From: an uncultured Collinsella sp.
GTDB lineage: Bacteria > Actinomycetota > Coriobacteriia > Coriobacteriales > Coriobacteriaceae
Assembly (NCBI GenBank): GCA_958450865.1
Contig: CAUDNY010000011.1
Span: forward strand, 1 to 42,517
Length of the DNA stretch: 42,517 nucleotides
Reading direction: 5' to 3'
The notes below the pieces were generated by a model. It had not been told where the DNA came from. It ran no database searches and saw only the letters and a program-made list of their open reading frames with translations. The translations under genes were made by a program, and so were the position numbers. Within the stretch, counting starts at the first letter, position 1. Each line of letters opens with the position of its first letter. This document shows, piece by piece, positions 31,126 through 39,015 of the stretch.

Positions 31126-31212
31126 CCAGGTGCCCGAGATTCCGAGCGACAAGCCCGACGACGCGTACTTTGGTACGCGAGGAGGGTTGGAGCCGGAAGG
31201 TCGGGTGCCTGG
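31126..31212. repeat. Long imperfect hairpin element between hisF and hisI
   Basis: Outer arms CCAGGTGCCCGA (31126-31137) and TCGGGTGCCTGG (31201-31212) pair with two G-T pairs if the plus strand is transcribed (two mismatches on the minus strand). The core CGCGTAC-TTTG-GTACGCG (31162-31179) is perfect. It fills most of the 141-bp gap and looks inserted. Confidence 0.75.
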
Positions 31213-31225
31213 GCGGTCCGCAGCG

Positions 31226-32008
31226 CTAAAAGTCCAGTCTGACAGGGATGCCTTGAGAGGCCATATACTCCTTCACTTGACGAATGCTGAAGGTTCCAAA
31301 GTGAAAGACGCTGGCCGCCAGCACGGCGTCGGCTTCGCCCTCGATCACACCCTCGGCAAAATGCTCGAGCGTGCCCACGCCGCCGCTCGCGATGACGGGA
31401 ATCGGCACTGCGCGCGCCACGGCGCGGGTGAGTGCCAGGTCAAAGCCGGCCTTGGTGCCGTCGCGATCCATGCTGGTGAGCAAGATCTCACCGGCGCCGC
31501 GACGAGCCGCCTCCTCGGCCCACGCCACCGCATCGATACCCGTGGCGTTGCGACCGCCCGCCGTGAAGACCTCCCACTTGTCGGCATCCGGCTGCCCAGG
31601 CAGGCCGACGCGCTTGGCATCGATCGCCACGACCACGGCCTGGCTGCCAAACGCCGCGGCGGCCTGGCTGATCAATGACGGATCGCGCACGGCGGCAGAG
31701 TTAAGCGACACCTTGTCGGCACCGGCGGCAACCATGGTTCGCATGCCCGCCAAGTCGCGGAAACCGCCGCCCACGGTATAGGGAATAGCGAGCTCCTCGG
31801 CCGCGTGCGCCGCCATCTCGATGGTCGTCGCGCGGTTGTCGCTCGTCGCGGTAATGTCCAAAAAAACGACCTCGTCCGCACCCTCACGGTCGTAGGCACG
31901 GGCCAGCTCCACCGGGTCGCCCGCATCGCGCAGGCTCACAAAGTTGACGCCCTTGACCACGCGGCCGTCCTTAACATCCAGACAGGGAATCACACGCTTG
32001 GTAAGCAT
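31226..32008 (-). CDS. hisF: Imidazole glycerol phosphate synthase, cyclase subunit HisF
   Basis: TIM-barrel subunit that uses ammonia from HisH to turn PRFAR into imidazole glycerol phosphate and AICAR. 260 residues. The two catalytic Asp lie in IPCLDVKDGRVVKG and AIDAKRVG; phosphate-binding stretches are TVGGGFRD, GADKVSLN and IASGGVGTLEHF. It begins three bases after the hisA stop codon. The AICAR released feeds purine synthesis, for which purH is also in this window. Confidence 0.98.
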   Translation of the reverse strand: MLTKRVIPCLDVKDGRVVKGVNFVSLRDAGDPVELARAYDREGADEVVFLDITATSDNRATTIEMAAHAAEELAIPYTVGGGFRDLAGMRTMVAAGADKVSLNSAAVRDPSLISQAAAAFGSQAVVVAIDAKRVGLPGQPDADKWEVFTAGGRNATGIDAVAWAEEAARRGAGEILLTSMDRDGTKAGFDLALTRAVARAVPIPVIASGGVGTLEHFAEGVIEGEADAVLAASVFHFGTFSIRQVKEYMASQGIPVRLDF

Positions 32009-32011
32009 GGG

Positions 32012-32755
32012 CTACTCCTCCCCTCGGGCAGCGGCCAGCGCCTGGGCCAGCGTAAAATTGCCCTCGTAGAGCGCACGACCGGTAATGGCACCCTCGATAG
32101 TATCCTCACCCACCGCGGCCAGTGCGCGGATATCGTCGAGCGTCGAGATGCCGCCCGAAGCAACGACGGGAAAGCCCGCGACCCGCGCCACATGGCGATA
32201 TGCTGCCACGTCGATGCCCGTCTGCATGCCGTCGCGCGCGATATCGGTATACACCAGATGCTTAAAGCCCAGCTCGGTGAGCTGAGCCACGGCGTCGTCG
32301 AGTGCCACGCCCGCGCCGTCACGCCAGCCGTTCACCTTGACCTGACCGTCGCGTGCGGCGATGTCTGCCACCAGCAACTCGCCAAAGCCTTGGGCTGCCA
32401 CTTCGGCAAAACCCGGCTCGGTCACCAGCACGGTGCCCAGCGCAATGCGACGCGCACCGTAGCCGGCCAACTCGTCGATGCGCGCGAGCGAGCGGACGCC
32501 ACCACCCACGTCCACGGACAGACCGTCGACGCCGCAGATGGCCTTAATCGCCGCCGAGTTGGCAGAGCACGCGTCCTCGTCCTCGCCAAAGGCAGCGGAC
32601 AGGTCGACGACGTGCACCCAGCTCGCACCCTGCTCGGCAAAGGAGCGGGCGACGGCGACGGGGTCGTCGGAATATACCTTGCAGCGGCTGCGGTCGCCGC
32701 GCTCCAGGCGCACGACCTTGCCGTCGATCAAATCGATTGCGGGAAACAGAATCAT
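32012..32755 (-). CDS. hisA: Phosphoribosylformimino-AICAR-P isomerase HisA
   Basis: TIM-barrel ProFAR isomerase of 247 residues. Catalytic Asp residues lie in FPAIDLIDGKVVRL and VYTDIARDGM; phosphate motifs are VGGGVRS, ALGTVLV and ASGGISTLDDI. Its ATG overlaps the hisH stop codon (ATGA), so the two are translationally coupled. The GDRSRCKVY segment and the presence of separate HisA suggest a histidine-specific enzyme, though a PriA-like dual role with tryptophan synthesis, known in Actinobacteria, is not excluded by the sequence. Confidence 0.96.
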   Translation of the reverse strand: MILFPAIDLIDGKVVRLERGDRSRCKVYSDDPVAVARSFAEQGASWVHVVDLSAAFGEDEDACSANSAAIKAICGVDGLSVDVGGGVRSLARIDELAGYGARRIALGTVLVTEPGFAEVAAQGFGELLVADIAARDGQVKVNGWRDGAGVALDDAVAQLTELGFKHLVYTDIARDGMQTGIDVAAYRHVARVAGFPVVASGGISTLDDIRALAAVGEDTIEGAITGRALYEGNFTLAQALAAARGEE

Positions 32756-33453
32756 CTGCCAGCCCCCTCGACGATGCTCACGAAGTTCTTAAGGATGCGC
32801 TGACCCAGCGCAGAGGATTTCTCGGGATGGAACTGGCAGCCCCACACGTTGCCGTGGCGCACGATGCACGGAAAGCTCCGCGTGTAGTGCGTGCGCGCCA
32901 GCACATCGGCGGCATCGGCATCGTCACCCACCGCGTAGCTGTGGGTGAAGTACATGTTGGCACCCTCGGCAAAACCGGCAAGCAGTGGATCGGCCGCACC
33001 GGCGGGCGTCATGTGCACCTGATCCCAGCCCACGTGCGGGACCTTCAGCCGGCTCGACTCTAGGCGCGTGCACGAGCCGCGCATGATGCCCAGGCCATCG
33101 ACCCAGGGGCCGCCGACCTGCTCGGAGGCATCGTCGTCCACGTCCACACCCTCGTCCGCCGGCACGCCCTCGTCGCCACGCTCAAAAAACAGCTGAAGGC
33201 CCAGGCAGATGCCGAGCAGCGGAGTTCCGGCGGCAACGGCGTCGAGCACCGCGTCCGCCTCGCCGCTCTCGCGCATAAAGGCAATCGCGTCGTAGAACGC
33301 ACCCACGCCCGGGATGACCAGGCCGTCGGCGTTGCGGATCTGCTCCGGATCGTCCGACGTGCAGGCGGCGGCACCGGCGCGCGCAAGCCCGCGCACGACG
33401 CTCGACAAGTTGCCCTTGTGGTAGTCGACCACCACGATCTTCGGTTCGCCCAC
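32752..33453 (-). CDS. hisH: Imidazole glycerol phosphate synthase, glutaminase subunit HisH
   Basis: Class I glutamine amidotransferase that supplies ammonia to HisF. The catalytic triad is visible: Cys in LGICLGLQLFFE and His/Glu in WGCQFHPEKSSALGQ; the oxyanion strand PGVGAF is present. I chose the GTG at 33453, with GGGAGG five bases upstream and a conserved start (KIVVVDYHKGNLSSV); an ATG at 33543 would run through the inverted repeat. A hydrophilic acidic segment (DEGVPADEGVDVDDDASEQ) is inserted after the Cys motif. Total 233 residues. Confidence 0.95.
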   Translation of the reverse strand: MGEPKIVVVDYHKGNLSSVVRGLARAGAAACTSDDPEQIRNADGLVIPGVGAFYDAIAFMRESGEADAVLDAVAAGTPLLGICLGLQLFFERGDEGVPADEGVDVDDDASEQVGGPWVDGLGIMRGSCTRLESSRLKVPHVGWDQVHMTPAGAADPLLAGFAEGANMYFTHSYAVGDDADAADVLARTHYTRSFPCIVRHGNVWGCQFHPEKSSALGQRILKNFVSIVEGAGR

Positions 33454-33477
33454 GCGACCCTCCCTTATCTCATTCAA

Positions 33478-33592
33478 AACCTGCCAAAAAGGGACAGGTT
33501 TATTTTGGTCGGTTAAACGTTCACCCACTGTATGAGACAGCATCTCCGCAGATAAAACCTGCCAAAATAAACCTGTCCCTTTTTGGCAGGTT
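33478..33592. repeat. Perfect 31-bp inverted repeat between hisB and hisH
   Basis: Arms 33478-33508 and 33562-33592 are exactly complementary (arm core CCAAAAAGGGACAGGTTT), with a 53-base loop. The outer end of the right arm includes the first two bases of the hisB stop codon as written on the plus strand, so the element abuts that gene exactly. The total gap between the genes is 137 bp. Confidence 0.97.
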
Positions 33593-34178
33593 ACAGCGAG
33601 CCCTTGGTGCTGGGGATGCCCTGCACGCGGGGATCGAGCTCGCAGGCGTGGCGCATCGTGCGGCCCACGGCCTTAAAGGCGGCCTCGATAATGTGATGTG
33701 AGTTGCCGCCCGCCAGCTCGCGCACATGCAGCGTGAGCTTGGCATCGCGCGCAAAGGCGTAGAAGAACTCGACGGCCAGCTCGGTATCGAAGCTGCCCAC
33801 GCGCTCGGTCGGCACGGGCAGCTCGCAGTAGGCCTGCCCGCGACCCGAAATGTCCACAGCGGCCATCACGAGCGTCTCGTCCATGGCGATCGCCGCATCG
33901 GCAAAACGCGTAATGCCCGCCTTGTCACCCAGCGCTTGGCAGAACGCCTCGCCCAGCACAATACCCGTGTCCTCGACGGTGTGGTGCGCGTCGACTTCCA
34001 CGTCGCCTACCGCATGCACCGTCAGATCGAACAGGCCATGGCGGCCAAAGGCATTGAGCATGTGGTCGAAAAACGGCACGCCGGTCGAGATATCACACGC
34101 ACCGGTTCCATCCAAGTCGAGCTTGACGACAATATCGGTCTCCCCCGTCTTACGGGTTACCTCGGCATAACGGCCCAT
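33591..34178 (-). CDS. hisB: Imidazoleglycerol-phosphate dehydratase HisB
   Basis: Removes water from imidazole glycerol phosphate. 195 residues, monofunctional (no phosphatase domain). Manganese-binding motifs are FFDHMLNAFGRHG, DAHHTVEDTGIVLGE, and NSHHIIEAAFKAVGRTMRHA. The ATG follows the hisC stop codon directly (TAGATG). Its own stop codon touches the inverted repeat at 33478-33592. Confidence 0.98.
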   Translation of the reverse strand: MGRYAEVTRKTGETDIVVKLDLDGTGACDISTGVPFFDHMLNAFGRHGLFDLTVHAVGDVEVDAHHTVEDTGIVLGEAFCQALGDKAGITRFADAAIAMDETLVMAAVDISGRGQAYCELPVPTERVGSFDTELAVEFFYAFARDAKLTLHVRELAGGNSHHIIEAAFKAVGRTMRHACELDPRVQGIPSTKGSL

Positions 34179-35294
34179 CTACATCTCCTCCTTCACCAGC
34201 GCGGCAAACGCAGCCAGCACCTCGTCGTTTTCCCGCGGCGTACCCACGGTAATGCGCAGACAGTCCGCGAGCCCCGGCGCATAGCTAAAATCGCGCACCA
34301 AAATCGAATACTCATCACGCAGACGCTCGCGCACGCGCGTGGCATGCGGCGTGCGCACGAGCACAAAGTTCGCCGCGCTCGGCCACGCCTCCACGGGCAG
34401 GCCCTCGGCAGCCATCGCGCGCAGGGCGCACAGCTCGCGCTCGCGCTCAGATGCGACCTGCGCCACCACGGGCGCGTAGGTATCACGGGCACGCACGCAG
34501 GCAAGTGCTGCCGCCTGGCTCAGCACGTTGACCGAATAGATCTGGCGAATCGCCGCGAACACCTCGATAATCTCGGGCGCCGCGATCACGTAACCCAAGC
34601 GTGCGCCGGCGGCGCCAAACGCCTTGGACAGCGTGTGCAGGATCACCAGATTGGGATGCTCGGCGATAAGGCCCTGCGCCGTGGTTGCCGCACCAAACGA
34701 ATCATCGGCAAACTCAACGTAGGCCTCGTCGACCATGACCATGCCGGGGCACGCATCGCACAGGGCCGCGACAAAGTCGAGCGGCGCCACGTCACCCGTG
34801 GGGTTATTGGGCGAGGTCACGATCGCCAGGCTGCACTCGGGCGCCGCCGCAAGCACAGCTGCCTGGTCGAGCTCAAAGCTCGCCGGGCCGCGCCACACGT
34901 CACGCACCTCGGTCTGGCACAGAGACGCAAAGAAGGCATACTCGCTAAAGCACGGCGGGCAGTTGAGCAGGGTCCTCCCCGCGCCGCCAAACGCCAGCAG
35001 ATAGTTATAGAGCAGCTCGTCGCCGCCGTTTCCCACGCAGATGTTCTCGCGCGTCACGCCATGCCAGGCAGCAAGCTCGTCGCGCAGGTCGTTCGACATG
35101 GGATCGGGATAGCGGTTGAGCGGCGTGGCAACCAGGGCCGCGTCGACCGCCTCGCGCACGCCGGCCGGCACGGGATAGGTGTTCTCGTTGGCCGAAAGGT
35201 TGATGCGCGTGGGCGTAAAGTTAGGGTCGTAGGGCTCAATACCGGCCAGGTAAGGCTGGACGAGCTCCTTCATTCGAGGCGTGAGTTCGGCCAT
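34179..35294 (-). CDS. hisC: Histidinol-phosphate aminotransferase HisC
   Basis: PLP enzyme that transaminates imidazole acetol phosphate with glutamate. 371 residues. INLSANENTYPVP, VGNGGDELLYNYLLAF, TSPNNPTGDV, VDEAYVEFA and HTLSKAFGAAGARLGY (Schiff-base Lys) are all as in HisC; the phosphate-binding Arg lies near the end in LRITVGTPREND. The ATG at 35294 comes one base after the hisD stop codon, with GAGGAGG inside hisD. Confidence 0.96.
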   Translation of the reverse strand: MAELTPRMKELVQPYLAGIEPYDPNFTPTRINLSANENTYPVPAGVREAVDAALVATPLNRYPDPMSNDLRDELAAWHGVTRENICVGNGGDELLYNYLLAFGGAGRTLLNCPPCFSEYAFFASLCQTEVRDVWRGPASFELDQAAVLAAAPECSLAIVTSPNNPTGDVAPLDFVAALCDACPGMVMVDEAYVEFADDSFGAATTAQGLIAEHPNLVILHTLSKAFGAAGARLGYVIAAPEIIEVFAAIRQIYSVNVLSQAAALACVRARDTYAPVVAQVASERERELCALRAMAAEGLPVEAWPSAANFVLVRTPHATRVRERLRDEYSILVRDFSYAPGLADCLRITVGTPRENDEVLAAFAALVKEEM

Positions 35295-35295
35295 T

Positions 35296-36732
35296 TTAGG
35301 CCTCCTCGCCGACCGCGCCAGCAGCACCGCCCGCAGCCGCCGCCAGGTCCACGCCCTCGGCAACCGTCGCCACGGCGTCGCCCGGCCAGGCAACCTTAGT
35401 CAGGTCGGCCGCAGCCAGCGACGCGGCACTCACGGCATCCTCGCCCTGTTCCAACACGCGGCGACGCAGAGCGGCGGAAAGCGCGTGCGCCCACAGGCCC
35501 TCGGCCTCGGCGAGGCGCTGTGTGGCGGGAGCGTCGGAGAGCAGGCCCTCGGGCGTATAGCAAATAACGCTCGAGCGCTTGACGAACTCCTCGACCGAAA
35601 GCGGGTTGGAGAACAGAGCCGTGCCGCCGGTCGGCAGCGTGTGGTTGGGGCCGGCAACATAATCGCCAAGCGGCTCGGAGCTCCAGGCGCCCACAAAGAT
35701 GGCGCCGGCGTTGCGGATACCACCGAGCAGGCCCATCGCGTCCTTGCAGTGCAGTTCAAGGTGCTCGGGCGCCACGGTGTTCACGGCCTCGACGGCGGCA
35801 GCCATGTCGGCGGCGACCACGATGGTGCCCTCGTTATCGAGCGAGGCGCGCGTGATCTCGGCGCGCGGGGACTGCGCCACCAGAATGTCGATACCCGCCT
35901 CGACCTCGCGCGCAAACTGCTCGTCGCAGGTCACCAGATAGCAGGCCGCCAGCGGATCATGCTCGGCCTGGGCCATCAGGTCGGCCGCAACCACCATGGG
36001 CTTGGCCGTGGCGTCGGCCAGCACGCAGACCTCGGAGGGGCCGGCAACCATATCGATTCCCACATCACCCGAGACAATCTGCTTGGCGGCGGCAACAAAG
36101 GCGTTGCCCGGGCCGGTGATCTTGTCGACGTGCGGAATGGTCTCGGTGCCGTACGCCAGCGCGGCCACGGCCTGGGCGCCGCCCACCATATAGATTTCGT
36201 CCACGCCGCCGAGCTTGGCCGCCGCAAGCGTATACGGGCTGATCAGACCGTCTTTTTGCGGCGGGGTCACCATAACCACGCGCTTGACGCCGGCCACCTT
36301 GGCGGGAATGGCATTCATGAGCACCGTGGAGGGATACTGCGCGCGACCGCCCGGCACGTAGATGCCGGCCGCCGCGAGCGGGGTCACCTTAACGCCGAGC
36401 ATCGTGCCGTCCGCGCGCGTGGTAAACCAGCTCTGCTCGACCTCGCGCTGGTGGAACTCGCGAATCTGACGTGCGGCCTTCTCGAGTGCAGCGACAAAGG
36501 CCGGGTCGAGGCCTTCGAGCGCGGCATCGATCTGCTCCTGCGGCAGACGGAAGCTCTGCAGCTCAACGCCGTCAAAGCGCCGGCAATAGTCGCGCACCGC
36601 GGCATCGCCGTTAGCGCGCACGTTGGCCACGATATCGCGGGCGGCATCGACGATGTTTTGCGGCAGCACGCCCTTGCGGTTGAGCTGGTTGGTAACGAGG
36701 CGCTCACCGGGAGCAAGCTTGATGGTCTTCAT
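35296..36732 (-). CDS. hisD: Histidinol dehydrogenase HisD
   Basis: Zinc enzyme that oxidises histidinol to histidine in two NAD-dependent steps. 478 residues; family size is ~430, and the extra length is an Ala/Gly-rich C-terminal tail (EGVDLAAAAGGAAGAVGEEA). Landmarks: VTPLAAAGIYVPGGRA, KITGPGNAFVAAAK, IDMVAGPSEVCVLAD, catalytic EHLELHCKD and NHTLPTGGTALFSNPLSVEEF. It lies 105 bp after the hisZG fusion, a gap that holds a hairpin followed by five T. Confidence 0.97.
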   Translation of the reverse strand: MKTIKLAPGERLVTNQLNRKGVLPQNIVDAARDIVANVRANGDAAVRDYCRRFDGVELQSFRLPQEQIDAALEGLDPAFVAALEKAARQIREFHQREVEQSWFTTRADGTMLGVKVTPLAAAGIYVPGGRAQYPSTVLMNAIPAKVAGVKRVVMVTPPQKDGLISPYTLAAAKLGGVDEIYMVGGAQAVAALAYGTETIPHVDKITGPGNAFVAAAKQIVSGDVGIDMVAGPSEVCVLADATAKPMVVAADLMAQAEHDPLAACYLVTCDEQFAREVEAGIDILVAQSPRAEITRASLDNEGTIVVAADMAAAVEAVNTVAPEHLELHCKDAMGLLGGIRNAGAIFVGAWSSEPLGDYVAGPNHTLPTGGTALFSNPLSVEEFVKRSSVICYTPEGLLSDAPATQRLAEAEGLWAHALSAALRRRVLEQGEDAVSAASLAAADLTKVAWPGDAVATVAEGVDLAAAAGGAAGAVGEEA

Positions 36733-36765
36733 ATCGGTATCCCCTATCGGTCGAGGTTGTGTTTG

Positions 36766-36800
36766 AAAAACGAGAGACCAGGCGGCGGCGCCAATCGGTC
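36766..36800 (-). terminator. Possible weak terminator between hisZG and hisD
   Basis: On the minus strand GACC-GATT-GGCG-CCGC-CGCC-T-GGTC can fold, followed by TCTCGTTTTT. An intra-operon position suggests partial termination rather than a full stop. Confidence 0.4.
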
Positions 36801-36837
36801 CGCAGCCCGGATATGGGGGCGCCCGTGCATGCTCGCG

Positions 36838-38553
36838 CTATTGTGCCGAGCCCGCGACGGGCTCAAAATGCTTGTCTTTCACGGCAGCAGCCAGACGATC
36901 GGCCAAGTTGCGAACGCGCGGATCCAAGCGTGCGGCGCCTGGATTGACAAAGAAGCGCGCCGTGCAGTCCATGATGCGGCCGGTGATGACCAAGTCGTTG
37001 TCGCGCAGCGTGGCGCCCGTGGCGGTAATGTCCACGATGCGGTCGGTCATGCCGACGATGGGGCCCAGCTCGATGTTGCCGTGCAGCGAAACGATGTCGG
37101 CATTCACGCCACGCTCGGCATACCAGGCACTCGCGATGCGCGGGTATTTGGTGGCCACGCGAAGCGACCCGCGGCGGGCATAGTTACGCTCGGCCTGGCC
37201 GGCACGCCATGCGGGCTCCGCCTCGATAAAGGTACACAGGCCGTAGCCCAGATCGACCAGCTGCAGCAGGTTGAGGTCGGCCTCGATGAGCGAATCCCAG
37301 CCGCAGATGCCGCAGTCGGCGCCGCCGCAGCCCACAAAGGCGGGCGCGTCGCTGGGGCGCACAATGACAAACTCGATATCTCCGACCGCGCCCCCACCGG
37401 CACGCGTGTCACGACCGCGCACGATCAGGTGACGACCGGGGTCACGCAGCTCAGAGACATCCAGGCCCGCGGCCTCGAGCACGTCGAGCGTGTCGGCCTT
37501 GAGCGAGCCCTTGGGCACGGCGATGCGCAGCGGGCCCTCGGCGCCACGGCCCATAGCGTGATCGCCGTCGGAGGCGGCGTCCTCGGCCGAGGTGCGCGCG
37601 GCCTCCAGACGCTCGAGCGAAAAGGCAAAGCCCGCCGCCGGCACCTCGATACCATCGCCAAATGCGCCGGTAAAGATGGAGTCGTAGCGTCCGCCCGAAC
37701 CCACCGGATCGGGCAGGCTGCCGGCATAGGCCTTAAAGACCAGGCCCGTGTAGTAATCAAAAGAGTTCATGATGGAGAAGTCGAACGACAGCACCTGGGC
37801 GTCCTCGGGCGCCAGGCCCTCGACCAGGGCACGTAGCTCGCGCGTGAGCGGCGCGACAATGCCCGCCGCCGCCAGAAGCGCATCGACGCGGTCGAGTACC
37901 TCGGCGCCGCCGTGCAAGCGCGGCAGCTCGCCAATGGCGGCCTTGACGGCATCGGACTCGGCGCTTGCCGCCACTCGGGCATCGAGGCCCACGAAGTCGT
38001 TGGCGTGCACGCAGCGCAGAGCCTCGGCAGCCAGCTCGCGATCCTCGCACGCCGCAAGCAGCTCCTTAAACGGACGCACGCTACCTGCGATAATGCGCGC
38101 ATCAGGCAGCGCCAGCTTGCGCACCGCCTCGGCCACGAGCGAGACAATCTCGACATCGCCCGCGGTATCGCCCGCACCGATAAGCTCAAAGCCCAGCTGT
38201 GTAAACTGGCGCGAGCCGCCGGCGTTGCGCTGGCACTCGCGAACCACCGGCGCCTCGTAGCGAAGGCGCAGCGGCAGATCGGCCGCGCGCATGCGTGTCG
38301 AAACCAAGCGCACAATCGGCAGCGTGTTGTCGGGACGGACCACCAGCAGGCGACCATCATCGTCAAAGAGTTTAAACGGCGTGTCCGCAATGCGGCCGCC
38401 TTCCTCGAGCGAACCTTTGTCCTCGAGCAGCGGCGTCTCGACCGGCAGGTAATGATGCTCCCTGAAGCAGCCCTTCACCGTCAGCGCAATCTCCTCGCGC
38501 GCCTGAGCCTCCTCGGGCAATATATCCCGGAATCCCCACGGTGTGGCCGTCAT
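36838..38553 (-). CDS. hisG: HisZ-HisG fusion: ATP phosphoribosyltransferase with its regulatory subunit
   Basis: Single 571-residue protein combining both parts of the short-form ATP-PRT, the first and feedback-controlled step of histidine synthesis. Residues 1-~325 are HisZ, a histidyl-tRNA synthetase-like regulatory subunit: TPWGFRDILPEEA, VVRPDNTLPIVRLV (motif 2-like), FDYYTGLVFKAY, GSGGRYDSI. After a linker (AEDAASDGDHAMGRG), residues ~340-570 are the catalytic HisG: LRIAVPKGSLKADTL, VIVRPSDAPAFV, LRVATKYPRI, HGNIELGPIVGMTDRIVDI, TGATLRDN. A Cys-rich stretch CGGADCGICG replaces the usual A-D-x-G-I-V-G. Elsewhere HisZ and HisG are separate proteins that form an octamer. First gene of the operon; GAGGAGG precedes the ATG. 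Confidence 0.94.
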   Translation of the reverse strand: MTATPWGFRDILPEEAQAREEIALTVKGCFREHHYLPVETPLLEDKGSLEEGGRIADTPFKLFDDDGRLLVVRPDNTLPIVRLVSTRMRAADLPLRLRYEAPVVRECQRNAGGSRQFTQLGFELIGAGDTAGDVEIVSLVAEAVRKLALPDARIIAGSVRPFKELLAACEDRELAAEALRCVHANDFVGLDARVAASAESDAVKAAIGELPRLHGGAEVLDRVDALLAAAGIVAPLTRELRALVEGLAPEDAQVLSFDFSIMNSFDYYTGLVFKAYAGSLPDPVGSGGRYDSIFTGAFGDGIEVPAAGFAFSLERLEAARTSAEDAASDGDHAMGRGAEGPLRIAVPKGSLKADTLDVLEAAGLDVSELRDPGRHLIVRGRDTRAGGGAVGDIEFVIVRPSDAPAFVGCGGADCGICGWDSLIEADLNLLQLVDLGYGLCTFIEAEPAWRAGQAERNYARRGSLRVATKYPRIASAWYAERGVNADIVSLHGNIELGPIVGMTDRIVDITATGATLRDNDLVITGRIMDCTARFFVNPGAARLDPRVRNLADRLAAAVKDKHFEPVAGSAQ

Positions 38554-38589
38554 CTGGTGAGCCTCCTCATGCTGTGCTTCGTATAGAAC

Positions 38590-38619
38590 AGAAGACCGGC
38601 ATAGCTCCGCCGGTCTTCT
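38590..38619 (-). promoter_or_regulatory. Hairpin in the his operon leader (attenuator or terminator candidate)
   Basis: Perfect 11-bp stem AGAAGACCGGC / GCCGGTCTTCT with an 8-base loop, followed on the minus strand by GTTCTAT. It ends 36 bp before the hisZG start codon. It could attenuate his transcription or stop transcripts from upstream. Confidence 0.45.
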
Positions 38620-38696
38620 GGGTACTTTAGCATACTAGAGTACTTGCGGGGAGAATCGTCGCCCGCGACTCACAGCGTATTCATTTGGAAACATAG

Positions 38697-38959
38697 GGGA
38701 AAGCGCGTCTCGCCCGCCAGCCAAAAACTGGGATGCAGTTTCCGGTTGAGACTTTTGGCGGAAACTGCGTCCCAGAATTGCAGTCAAGAACGGGATGCGG
38801 TTTCCGGTTGAGGTCCTCAGCGGAAAGTGCATCCCGGAATTTGGGCTTGGAATGGGATGTGCTTTCCGGATGGGACCGCATGCGGAAAGCACATCCCATT
38901 CTGAAGGCCCATTCCGGGACGGGCTTTCCGGTTGGGCTTCAAGCGGAAAGCACGTCCCG
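38697..38959. repeat. Tandem array of four hairpins with a 62-bp period
   Basis: Left arms begin at 38730, 38792, 38854 and 38916, exactly 62 bp apart; right arms begin at 38759, 38821, 38883 and 38944. Arms follow GGGAyGnnnTTTCCG ... CGGAAAnnnCrTCCC. The third unit is a perfect 18-bp stem (from AATGGGATGTGC). A decayed right arm of an earlier unit lies in phase at 38697-38711. The 13-14 base loops start G(T/A)TG(A/G)G; the 17-18 base spacers differ. Confidence 0.97.
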
Positions 38960-39015
38960 TTTCTCAGAGAGTACCAAACTAAAATTCGCCAAACGCCAGC
39001 TCGGCGCCCCACCAC

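Larger units (their letters stand above)
38554..39015. other. 462-bp intergenic region upstream of the his operon
   Basis: Contains the leader hairpin at 38590-38619 and the tandem hairpin array 38697-38959. The his promoter must lie here (or above) but no clear boxes were found; no histidine-rich leader peptide is seen. Confidence 0.7.

Noticed and set aside
35281..37836. Very long plus-strand open frame (851 codons) opposite hisD, hisZG and part of hisC
   Set aside because: It is antisense to well-matched his genes and has a composition typical of high-GC shadow frames (Arg, Gly, His, Ala) without any domain.
38554..38700. T-box or histidine leader peptide for the his operon
   Set aside because: No T-box consensus (AGGGTGG-n-ACC) and no short frame with consecutive His codons was found.
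38697..38959. CRISPR array
   Set aside because: The repeated units are long inverted repeats with variable stems, the gaps between units are only ~17 bases, and there are no cas genes.
38635..39015. Minus-strand frame of 126 codons running through the hairpin array
   Set aside because: The 62-bp repeat period is not a multiple of three, so each unit is read in a different frame; no ribosome binding site. The repeat structure is nucleic acid, not protein.
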